64,000 bases of DNA, from positions 694,001 to 758,000 of the forward strand of contig CP063375.1 in the NCBI GenBank assembly GCA_022813675.1. Reading direction: 5' to 3'. Origin of the DNA: Deferribacteraceae bacterium V6Fe1 (GTDB taxonomy: Bacteria > Chrysiogenota > Deferribacteres > Deferribacterales > Deferrivibrionaceae). The position numbers and the translations under genes were made by a program. Every line of letters begins with the position of its first letter. Within the stretch, counting starts at the first letter, position 1. Below are positions 57,401 through 64,000 of the stretch, in pieces. A model generated the notes under the pieces. The model ran no database searches. It had not been told where the DNA came from and saw only the letters and a program-made list of their open reading frames with translations.

Positions 57401-58142
57401 ATTTCCCCTTTAAAATCCTAAAAGCGGCCATGGCAGCCCCGAATCCGTTATCTATATTTGTGACCAAGATACCCGAAGCACAGCTTGTGAGCATTGCAAA
57501 AAGCGGAGTAAAGCCATTTAGTGCTGTTCCATATCCCACTGAAGTAGGTACTGCAATAACAGGCATAGCAAACATTCCACCTAATACGGAAGGGAGTGCG
57601 CCTTCCATCCCTGCTATAGCTATGAGCACATCTGACTTTTCAATTTTATGCTTGTATTCGAATATTCTGTGTATCCCGGCCACGCCGATATCTGGGTAAA
57701 TATCGCTTTTAGCGCCCAATGTATTAAGGGTTTCCTGTGCCTCATAGGCGACTTTTAAATCAGAAGTGCCGGCTGTTACTATACAAACATGACCCTTAAT
57801 CTTTTTTGGAGTATATACTTTTCTCATCATTGAAGCATGATATAGGAATTCACAATTTGGAAACTTCTCCTTTAGATAATCCAACTTTTCATCATCAAGC
57901 CCCGTGCAAAGAAAATTAATATTGTTCTTTAGATATTGTCCCGCAATCTCTTCGATTTGAAACTTGCTTTTGTGCTTACCGTAAATAATTTCCTCAAAAC
58001 CCTGTCTAAGGTTTCTGAGTGTGTCTATAAAAAAATCTTTGCCCCTCATTTCTGCAATTTTAAGTTCGTCAAGTGCCTCATCTGCCGACAGGCTGCCATT
58101 TTCCACTTTTTTAAGTATTTCAGATAAAATTTTACTGTTCAT
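57393..58142 (-). CDS. larB: Nickel-pincer cofactor biosynthesis protein LarB
   Basis: LarB carboxylates and hydrolyses nicotinic acid adenine dinucleotide, the first step to the nickel-pincer nucleotide of lactate racemase-type enzymes. The 249-aa protein has a PurE-like core with CIVTAGTSDLKVAYEA, AGMEGALPSVLGGM and GYGTALNGFTPLFAML. larC and larE are not in this window. It overlaps rlmE by 11 bp, so translation is coupled. Confidence 0.92.
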   Translation of the reverse strand: MNSKILSEILKKVENGSLSADEALDELKIAEMRGKDFFIDTLRNLRQGFEEIIYGKHKSKFQIEEIAGQYLKNNINFLCTGLDDEKLDYLKEKFPNCEFLYHASMMRKVYTPKKIKGHVCIVTAGTSDLKVAYEAQETLNTLGAKSDIYPDIGVAGIHRIFEYKHKIEKSDVLIAIAGMEGALPSVLGGMFAMPVIAVPTSVGYGTALNGFTPLFAMLTSCASGILVTNIDNGFGAAMAAFRILKGKYD

Positions 58143-58728
58143 TGCCTGAAAAACCCTGACAGATTACATATATTTCAAAAGAATTTTTGCGAGTGGCATC
58201 AGGTCTTAATATCTTCACATTTTTAAAATAGGTTTTTAACTCTTTTATAAAATAGTCCCTATCCTCTCCGTCAAAAAGTTTGAATAAAAAGTTACCATTT
58301 TTTACAAGCACTTTTTTGGTGAAATTGAATATTACTTTAACCAATTCAAGGCTGTTGGTATGGTCAACAATCTTTTGACCGGAAGTATTCGGTGCGGCAT
58401 CAGATACTACGGTATGATAATGACCGGAATATGTCAAAACTTCCTCAAGTGTTTTATCTTCAGTCAAATCCCCTTTGATAAAGTGAATATTTTTCCCTTT
58501 TACGTTTTTAATATCAAGGATATCCACACCGACTATTTTCCCGCTATCCCCTACGATTTCAGAAAGTACTTGTAGCCATCCGCCCGGCGCACAGCCTGCG
58601 TCTAGTACGGTATCACCTTTTTTGATAAGCTTATATTTATCGTTTATCTCTTTTAATTTATAAGCAGCCCTAGAGCTGTAGCCTTCAGCTTTGGCCATTT
58701 TGTAATAGCCATCTTTTCTTTTGTACAT
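58132..58728 (-). CDS. rlmE: 23S rRNA (uridine(2552)-2'-O)-methyltransferase RlmE
   Basis: FtsJ/RrmJ methyltransferase acting on U2552 of 23S rRNA. The 198-aa protein has SRAAYKLKEI at the start (catalytic Lys), SAM motif VLDAGCAPGGWLQVL, VVSDAAPNTSG with the catalytic Asp, and NFLFKLFDGED with a further Lys. The length is normal. A 15-bp gap separates it from rng upstream. Confidence 0.94.
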   Translation of the reverse strand: MYKRKDGYYKMAKAEGYSSRAAYKLKEINDKYKLIKKGDTVLDAGCAPGGWLQVLSEIVGDSGKIVGVDILDIKNVKGKNIHFIKGDLTEDKTLEEVLTYSGHYHTVVSDAAPNTSGQKIVDHTNSLELVKVIFNFTKKVLVKNGNFLFKLFDGEDRDYFIKELKTYFKNVKILRPDATRKNSFEIYVICQGFSGNEQ

Positions 58729-58743
58729 AATAATCCTTTAAGT

Positions 58744-60261
58744 TTAGTAAGGAACTACTTCGTAATGTTCCAAATGGTATGTTTCGTTTGATTTTATTTC
58801 TACTGAGACATTATACATTAGTTCTATATCATCTATACTTTCCCTTTCGTAACTTAAAATCATGTCTACGATATCAGGATGAGCTTCAACCATAATACTT
58901 TTTTTGGTAAAATACGGAGCAATCCTTCTTAATTCTCTCATTATATCATAGCAGATAGTTATCTTTGATTTTACGACACCTCTTCCTTCACAATAAGGGC
59001 AAGGTTCTGTAAGTATTTTGGTCAAACTCTCTTGCACCCTTTTGCGTGTGATTTCGTACAACCCAAGAGGTGAGATATTTACAACTGATGCCTTTGCCCT
59101 GTCGTTAGCAAGCTCATCTTCTAATGTTTTAAGGACTTTTTCTTTATGCTCATCACGTTCCATATCTATAAAGTCTACAATAATAATGCCACCTATATTT
59201 CTTAATCTTAACTGCCACGCTATCTCTTTTGCCGCTTCTATGTTTGTCTTGAGAATGGTTTCCTCAAAATTACGCTTGCCGACATATTTTCCTGTATTTA
59301 CATCTATAACAGTTAAAGCTTCAGCCTGGTCTATGACGATATAACCACCTGATTTGAGCCATACTCTTCTGTCAGTAAGTCTGTTTAGCTCAATCTCAAT
59401 ATTGTAATAGTCAAAAATTGGCAATTCCCCTTCGTAAAGCTCAATCTTTAAATGAGCGTTGGGGAGAAACTCTCTTACAAACTCTTTTATTTTTAAAAGT
59501 TCGCTTTTATTATCAACGATAATTTTTTTTACATCTTCATTAGTATAATCTCTCAAAGTCCTGTAAATAAGGTCGAGATCTTCGTAAAGCAATGATGGTG
59601 CAGATGCCTTTTTTGAAAGTTCACTGGTCTTATTCCAAAGCCTCATAAGGTAGTCAAGATCTGCCTTTAAATCATCAAAATTGGAGCCTTCACAGACAGT
59701 CCTTGCTATAAGCCCTATCCCTGCGGGCTTTATTTCGGTTAGAATGTGTTTTAACCGTTCCCTTTCCTCTTCGTTTTCGATTTTTCTTGATACACCGATA
59801 TGATCGTATGTAGGCATGAGGACGAGATGCCTTCCAGGAATTGTCAGATGGGTAGTAATTCTTGCACCTTTTTGACCGATTGGCTCTTTGGCAATCTGAA
59901 CGGTTATCTCTTGCCCTTCACGAATAAGATCTTCAATCGGGACATATATGTTGTCATTTTTGTTTGATTTGACTTCAGTTTCGTCTATGACGTCAACCAC
60001 TCTGTCTTCCAAAAGCGAAAAAAGTTCAGCATCTTCAACATAGACATCCGCGACGTGTAAAAAACAAGCTTTGGGAAGCCCCACGTCTACAAAGGCGGAT
60101 TGCATCCCGGGTAATACCTTTACTACTTTCCCTTTGTATATATTACCTACAATCCCCTTGTTTCTTGCTCTTTCTACATATATTTCCGAAACACTTCCGC
60201 CATCAAGTATGGCTACTCTTACTTCGTTTACAGTTGAATTTATAATTATATCTTTTGGCAC
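58744..60261 (-). CDS. rng: Ribonuclease G/E family endoribonuclease
   Basis: Endonuclease processing rRNA and mRNA, 505 aa, so nearer to RNase G than to full RNase E. The S1 domain (GNIYKGKVVKVLPGMQSAF) is at the N-terminus, followed by the RNase H-like and DNase I-like parts (VIDVNTGKYVGKRNFEETIL, GGIIIVDFIDM) with catalytic aspartates, and the zinc link CPYCEGRG. It starts with GTG. It follows mglA by 3 bp. Confidence 0.94.
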   Translation of the reverse strand: MPKDIIINSTVNEVRVAILDGGSVSEIYVERARNKGIVGNIYKGKVVKVLPGMQSAFVDVGLPKACFLHVADVYVEDAELFSLLEDRVVDVIDETEVKSNKNDNIYVPIEDLIREGQEITVQIAKEPIGQKGARITTHLTIPGRHLVLMPTYDHIGVSRKIENEEERERLKHILTEIKPAGIGLIARTVCEGSNFDDLKADLDYLMRLWNKTSELSKKASAPSLLYEDLDLIYRTLRDYTNEDVKKIIVDNKSELLKIKEFVREFLPNAHLKIELYEGELPIFDYYNIEIELNRLTDRRVWLKSGGYIVIDQAEALTVIDVNTGKYVGKRNFEETILKTNIEAAKEIAWQLRLRNIGGIIIVDFIDMERDEHKEKVLKTLEDELANDRAKASVVNISPLGLYEITRKRVQESLTKILTEPCPYCEGRGVVKSKITICYDIMRELRRIAPYFTKKSIMVEAHPDIVDMILSYERESIDDIELMYNVSVEIKSNETYHLEHYEVVPY

Positions 60262-60264
60262 CTG

Positions 60265-60846
60265 TTATCCTTTCAATTTAATGATTATTTCCTTTGCAAT
60301 CTGCTTTAAGGTTTCAAATACTCCGACACCTTTTATTGCTACTGCTTCAAATGATTTTACATTTCTATAATTAAGGGCTTCTTCAAGCTCTTTTACGGGA
60401 ACAATATCAGGGAGGTCCCTTTTGTTATATTGTAATACGAGAGGGATAGTATCCAAATCGTAGCCATGCTCTTGAAGATTATCTCTAAGGTTATCAAAAC
60501 TGTCAAGGTTTGCATCCATTCTGTCAACCTGTGAGTCAGCCACAAATACTACACCGTCAGCCCCTTTTAATATCAATTTTCTGCTTGCATCGTAAAAGAC
60601 CTGCCCCGGAACGGTATAAAGGTGAAATCTTACCTTAAAACCTTTTATCTCTCCAAGCTTAAGAGGCATAAAGTCAAAAAACAATGTCCTATCTGTTTCT
60701 GTGGCAAGAGAAATCATTTTCCCTTTAAGATTAGGGTCGGTTTTATCGTAAATGTATTGAAGGTTGGCAGTTTTGCCACAAAGCCCCGGGCCGTAATAGA
60801 CTATTTTACAATTTATTTCTCTGGTAGAATAATTTATGAAGGACAC
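60265..60846 (-). CDS. mglA: Ras-like GTPase MglA
   Basis: Small GTPase that sets cell polarity. It has the P-loop YYGPGLCGKTANLQ, switch and base-recognition YNKRDLPD motifs. The 193-aa length matches the family. It starts at GTG, overlapping the mglB stop (TAGTG). In Myxococcus MglA/MglB set leading and lagging poles for gliding and pili; here pili or flagella placement is plausible but inferred. Confidence 0.93.
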   Translation of the reverse strand: MSFINYSTREINCKIVYYGPGLCGKTANLQYIYDKTDPNLKGKMISLATETDRTLFFDFMPLKLGEIKGFKVRFHLYTVPGQVFYDASRKLILKGADGVVFVADSQVDRMDANLDSFDNLRDNLQEHGYDLDTIPLVLQYNKRDLPDIVPVKELEEALNYRNVKSFEAVAIKGVGVFETLKQIAKEIIIKLKG

Positions 60847-61337
60847 TATTTTCCCCCTATATCAAATAAATTATCGATATCATCTTCCGTAATGTCAGAA
60901 AATATATTTTCTTTGTCTCCTTGAGTAGCGTTTTTTTCAAGCTCTATAAGGAGCCTTTCAAACACTTTGAGAGACTTTTTGACCCTAAGTCTTATCAGCC
61001 CTAAAGAAGTGGATTCGTCAAATATGACAATAAGTATCAGTTTCCCAGAAACAAGGCTGATATGGACATGCTCATTTTCCCCTTCGTGGAAGAGTATGGA
61101 AAACTCTTTTTCCCCTAAGAGATTGGCTAGTCCCCCGGTGGCCGCCACATTCCCTGCCACAAGAGCACCGATAGATGTTTTGTCATAGCTTTCCGTATTT
61201 TTGCTTGAGCCTATCAGCTGTCCATTTTTATCAATAAGAAAAGTAGCTTTTGCGTTGGATTCGATTTTTAACCTATCAAGTTCAGACTCAAACTTGTTAA
61301 GAATCCCTTCATCCGAAAACCAAAAAAGGTTGTCCAT
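60846..61337 (-). CDS. mglB: Roadblock/LC7 protein MglB, MglA GTPase-activating partner
   Basis: 163-aa Roadblock/LC7 protein (KATFLIDKNGQLIGSSKN, then ALVAGNVAATGGLANLLG). MglB stimulates GTP hydrolysis by MglA and marks the lagging pole. It lies directly upstream of mglA with overlapping codons. The C-terminal tail is charged and helical. The 104-bp gap upstream to recR should contain the mglBA promoter. Confidence 0.9.
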   Translation of the reverse strand: MDNLFWFSDEGILNKFESELDRLKIESNAKATFLIDKNGQLIGSSKNTESYDKTSIGALVAGNVAATGGLANLLGEKEFSILFHEGENEHVHISLVSGKLILIVIFDESTSLGLIRLRVKKSLKVFERLLIELEKNATQGDKENIFSDITEDDIDNLFDIGGK

Positions 61338-61441
61338 TTATACCCCATTTAACAAATTATAACTTATAATATCATATTATTTTGCAACTTTAAACTTAAA
61401 ATCAACTTGGAAGCCCTTTTGTTCCCTCAAATGTTAACCTA

Positions 61442-62044
61442 CTATCGCATTTCTCTCCTATTTTCAATAGATTTAAGAATAGTTACTTCGTCAGCATATT
61501 CAAGGTGGCTGCCTATAGGGATACCGCTTGCTATTCTTGTGATTAGGAGTTTATTTATATGCGAGAGCCTTTTTTTAATGTAAATGGCAGTAGTTTCACC
61601 TTCTATATCCGGGTTTGTAGCAATAATGATTTCGTTTATATTTTCTGACTCCACGCGCTTGATTAATTCATTTATCCTGAGCTTGTCAGGACCGATATCA
61701 TCAAGGGGGGCTATTTTCCCCCCTAAAACATGATATAGTCCATCATATCTGCCTGATGCCTCAATTATAAAGACATCTTTGGGTTCCTCCACAACACAGA
61801 TAGTGTCGTTATTTCTTGTAGTGTCAGCACAAATAGCACATATATCAGATTCAGATATGCCAAAGCATTTTTTACATATCCTTGTATTCTTTTTTAAATT
61901 TACAAGGGTGTTAGATAATCTTTCAATGTCAGGCAAATCTTTATTTAAAAGATAGAGTGCCAGTCGCATCGCCGTTTTTTTCCCGATACCCGGTAATTTG
62001 CTCAGTTCAAAAACGCAATCATCAAAAGATTTTATCTTGAACAT
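61442..62044 (-). CDS. recR: Recombination protein RecR
   Basis: Works with RecO and RecF to load RecA at gaps. The 200-aa protein has the helix-hairpin-helix LPGIGKKTAMRLALYLL, a C4 zinc finger (CKKCFGIS, CAICAD) and TOPRIM (VVEEPKDVFIIEASGRYDG). The order dnaX-ybaB-recR is widely conserved and is intact here. It starts 3 bp after the ybaB stop. Confidence 0.96.
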   Translation of the reverse strand: MFKIKSFDDCVFELSKLPGIGKKTAMRLALYLLNKDLPDIERLSNTLVNLKKNTRICKKCFGISESDICAICADTTRNNDTICVVEEPKDVFIIEASGRYDGLYHVLGGKIAPLDDIGPDKLRINELIKRVESENINEIIIATNPDIEGETTAIYIKKRLSHINKLLITRIASGIPIGSHLEYADEVTILKSIENRREMR

Positions 62045-62047
62045 CTC

Positions 62048-62362
62048 TTAGAACATTCCGGGGAAATTCAGCCCCATCCCTCCGGTAACGCTTGCCATCT
62101 TTTCCTGAAGCATTTCTTGTGATTTTTTTATCCCTTCATTAACAGCAGCAACTATTAAATCTTGCAGCATCTCTACATCTTCCGGGTCAACAACACTTTT
62201 CTCTATAGTAATGCTTACTACCTCCTGCTTGCCGTTTACTTTAACAGTCACCATACCGCCGCCGGCACTAGCCTCTACAACCTCTTTTGCTGCTTCCTCC
62301 TGCATCTCTGCCATCTTTTTTTGCATTTTTTGCGCTTGTTTCATAATTTGTTGAATATTCAT
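62048..62362 (-). CDS. YbaB/EbfC nucleoid-associated protein
   Basis: Small DNA-binding protein of 104 aa with the family pattern (QKMQKKMAEMQEEAAKEVVE, then GGGMVTVKVNGKQEVVSI). It probably forms a dimer that binds DNA non-specifically. Start at ATG 62362 is set by GAGG; a GTG three codons earlier would overlap that site. Confidence 0.93.
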   Translation of the reverse strand: MNIQQIMKQAQKMQKKMAEMQEEAAKEVVEASAGGGMVTVKVNGKQEVVSITIEKSVVDPEDVEMLQDLIVAAVNEGIKKSQEMLQEKMASVTGGMGLNFPGMF

Positions 62363-62419
62363 ATTGTTCACCTCATTTATTTATTAATTACTTTTTACCA
62401 AATTCAGTAAATTATAAAG

Positions 62420-64000
62420 TTAAGACTTTGTAAGGAGCGTTATTTTATCTATTTTGCAGTCAAACTCTTTTTTTATAAGGTTGACTATTTCGTCATTTTC
62501 CGCTTCTTGTTTCATTTTTCTTTGCTGAAATGTTTCCGCTTCATATTTTTTTTCAATTACCGTTTTTTTTTTATTGTTATTGTCCAAGATAATTTCAAAA
62601 TCTTTAAATTCACTGTTGTACTTTAGCAACAGCTCTTTTGTAAGATTGAAATTTTCTCTTTTTGCCGTTAAATCGTAGTGGAATTTTTTTTCATCACTGA
62701 AACCTATTGTAAGTTTTCCGTTTGAAAATGAAGAGATAAATCCGTGGCTCAAATTTGCTGAAAGTGCCGGTTTTGTCTCAGCCAATTTTTTCAAAAAGGA
62801 ACTCCATTTATCCTCTATTGTTTCATCTTTTGAAGTAACTTGTTGTTTTATTTCTGTATGAGAAGATGTTTTTTGAAGTACAGGAGTTGCCTGACTGGAG
62901 CCTACCGGTATTATCTCTGAAATCCTGCAAGCTTTGTATATCCCAAATTCAAAAATATATCTTGGGAGTGTAAGGGTTTTCATGTCGCTGAGGGTTTTTT
63001 GGAAAATTTGGAATAATGCAAAAAGTTTTTGCTCAGTTGCCATTGGGAGAAGTTTTTTAAATAATTCCTTTTCATCTTCGGTGAGATGGGTATCAAACTT
63101 TTTTGAGCCGGCAACTCCAAAAAGAAGAATGCGGGTATATTCTATCAAAGTTTTTATTACAAATTGAAAATTAATTCCCTTACTGTCGATTTCCTCAATT
63201 AAGTCGTAAATATCTTCTATCTTTTCATATATTATATTTTTAAACAACTCTTCTATAAGCTTTTTATCTGACATTCCAAGGAGGAAAAGGGTATCTTTAT
63301 AGGTAACTTTATTGTCACCGAATGCTATTACTTGGTCAATAAGGGAAAGTGCGTCCCGCATACACCCTTCAGAGTTCCGTATGATTATATTGAGAGCATC
63401 ATTTTCATAAACGATCCCTTCTTTTTCCATGACTTGTTGAAGATATTTGTACATAAATTCATGGGGAATCTTTTGGAAGTCAAACTTTTGGCATCTTGAA
63501 AGGATAGTTGCCGGTATTTTATGAGCATCGGTTGTAGCCATTATGAATATAACATATTCGGGCGGCTCTTCCAATGTCTTAAGGAGAGCATTAAAGGCAG
63601 CATCTGTTAGCATATGGACTTCGTCTATAATATAAACCTTATATTTACATTTTACAGAAACAAATTTTACGTTTTCACGCAGCTGTCTTATTTCATCAAT
63701 ACCTCTGTTTGAAGCTCCGTCAATTTCAACCACATCCATTGATGTCCCGTTTGTAATCTCTTTACAGTTGTCACAAACGTTGCATGGATTTATATTATCA
63801 GGCTTTTGGCAATTTATAGCTTTTGCAAATATTCTGGCGAGGCTGGTTTTGCCCACACCTCTTGGGCCTGTAAACAGATACGAATGAGATATCTTGCCAA
63901 GTTCTATGGCATTTTTAAGGGTATCAACAACAAACTCTTGATAAACCACCTCATCAAAATTTTGTGGTCGATATTTCCTGGAAAGCGGAAGGTAAGACAT
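62420..64000 (-). CDS. dnaX: DNA polymerase III subunits gamma/tau
   Basis: Clamp-loader ATPase, 526 aa, complete: the ATG occupies the last three bases of the window. It has GPRGVGKTSLARIFAKA, a zinc module (CQKPDNINPCNVCDNC), IIDEVHMLTDAAFNALLKTL and ILSRCQKFDF. Near residues 477-479 the gene has ten A residues in a row (62563-62572 on the plus strand as T). A slip either way hits a stop within four codons, which would make a shorter gamma-like form. Confidence 0.96.
   Translation of the reverse strand: MSYLPLSRKYRPQNFDEVVYQEFVVDTLKNAIELGKISHSYLFTGPRGVGKTSLARIFAKAINCQKPDNINPCNVCDNCKEITNGTSMDVVEIDGASNRGIDEIRQLRENVKFVSVKCKYKVYIIDEVHMLTDAAFNALLKTLEEPPEYVIFIMATTDAHKIPATILSRCQKFDFQKIPHEFMYKYLQQVMEKEGIVYENDALNIIIRNSEGCMRDALSLIDQVIAFGDNKVTYKDTLFLLGMSDKKLIEELFKNIIYEKIEDIYDLIEEIDSKGINFQFVIKTLIEYTRILLFGVAGSKKFDTHLTEDEKELFKKLLPMATEQKLFALFQIFQKTLSDMKTLTLPRYIFEFGIYKACRISEIIPVGSSQATPVLQKTSSHTEIKQQVTSKDETIEDKWSSFLKKLAETKPALSANLSHGFISSFSNGKLTIGFSDEKKFHYDLTAKRENFNLTKELLLKYNSEFKDFEIILDNNNKKKTVIEKKYEAETFQQRKMKQEAENDEIVNLIKKEFDCKIDKITLLTKS
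62563..62572 (-). other. A10 slippage tract in dnaX
   Basis: The coding strand reads AAT, then ten A, then CGGTAATTGA. In frame it encodes NKKKTVI. With 11 A the frame becomes KKKNGN then TGA; with 9 A it becomes KKKR then TAA. The tract lies where Thermus dnaX has its A9 slippage site (C-terminal fifth of a ~530-aa tau). Confidence 0.75.

Overview
The window is about 64 kb of an AT-rich bacterial chromosome. It carries 60 credible protein genes (one cut by the left edge), one tRNA, one complete insertion sequence and one foreign restriction-modification island. Several traits fit an anaerobic, diderm, respiratory bacterium: an outer-membrane lipoprotein, heptose biosynthesis and SurA-like genes, a Hyb-type periplasmic [NiFe] hydrogenase, a multiheme cytochrome c, a Dcu C4-dicarboxylate exchanger, and MglA/MglB beside dnaX-recR. 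Together with the base composition I think a Deferribacterota member (Deferribacter/Calditerrivibrio/Flexistipes type) is most likely. That is an inference from gene content; no 16S rRNA gene is present to confirm it.

Layout. 1-9.7 kb (+): an origin-proximal cluster gyrB-gyrA-folD-mnmE-mnmG-rsmG with a perfect parS site between mnmE and mnmG and a one-mismatch copy inside rsmG, followed by an unusual lipoprotein gene overlapping rsmG. 9.7-13.4 kb (-): a DcuS/DcuR-like two-component system and a Dcu transporter. 13.5-14.0 kb (+): a CsoR-type repressor and tRNA-Phe(GAA). 14.2-20.9 kb: a type I restriction-modification island (hsdM, half-length hsdS, an internally deleted ATPase gene, hsdR) bounded by inverted copies of a ~119-bp repeat, with strong internal GC mosaicism. 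21-22.3 kb: a DUF4197 protein and an AhpD-fold protein. 22.8-28.2 kb (+): the hydrogenase operon hybO-hybA-hybB-hybC-hybD. 28.2-40.2 kb (-): AEC transporter, xerC, trmFO, topA, smg, dprA, M20 and M24 peptidases, an RpoS-like sigma factor, pcm and argB. 40.3-41.7 kb: an intact IS4-family element with an 11-bp target duplication. 41.8-53.0 kb (+): a P460 cytochrome with a frameshift in its signal peptide, a degenerate PEP-utilising enzyme paired with an ADP-ribosylglycohydrolase, PIN-PhoH ATPase, gmhA, rfaE2, mfd, two secreted PpiC/SurA-type prolyl isomerases and an S4 protein. 53.1-64 kb (mostly -): a multiheme cytochrome, a two-component system whose regulator seems to start at ATT, fmdB, an exonuclease, larB, rlmE, rng, mglA/mglB, recR, ybaB and dnaX.

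How the genes fit together. The hydrogenase can feed electrons from H2 through HybA/HybB into the quinone pool. Dcu with its sensor supplies fumarate/succinate exchange, and the multiheme cytochrome may serve another anaerobic electron acceptor. The rest is mainly genome maintenance (gyrase, topoisomerase I, XerC, DprA, Mfd, RecR, DnaX), tRNA/rRNA modification (MnmE, MnmG, RsmG, TrmFO, RlmE) and envelope biogenesis. The most unusual points are an A10 tract in dnaX where either single-base slip meets a stop within a few codons, the triple 12-bp repeat in a half-size hsdS beside an internally deleted PrrC/RloC-position gene, the PEP-enzyme-like/ADP-ribosylglycohydrolase pair, and the out-of-frame signal peptide of the P460 gene.
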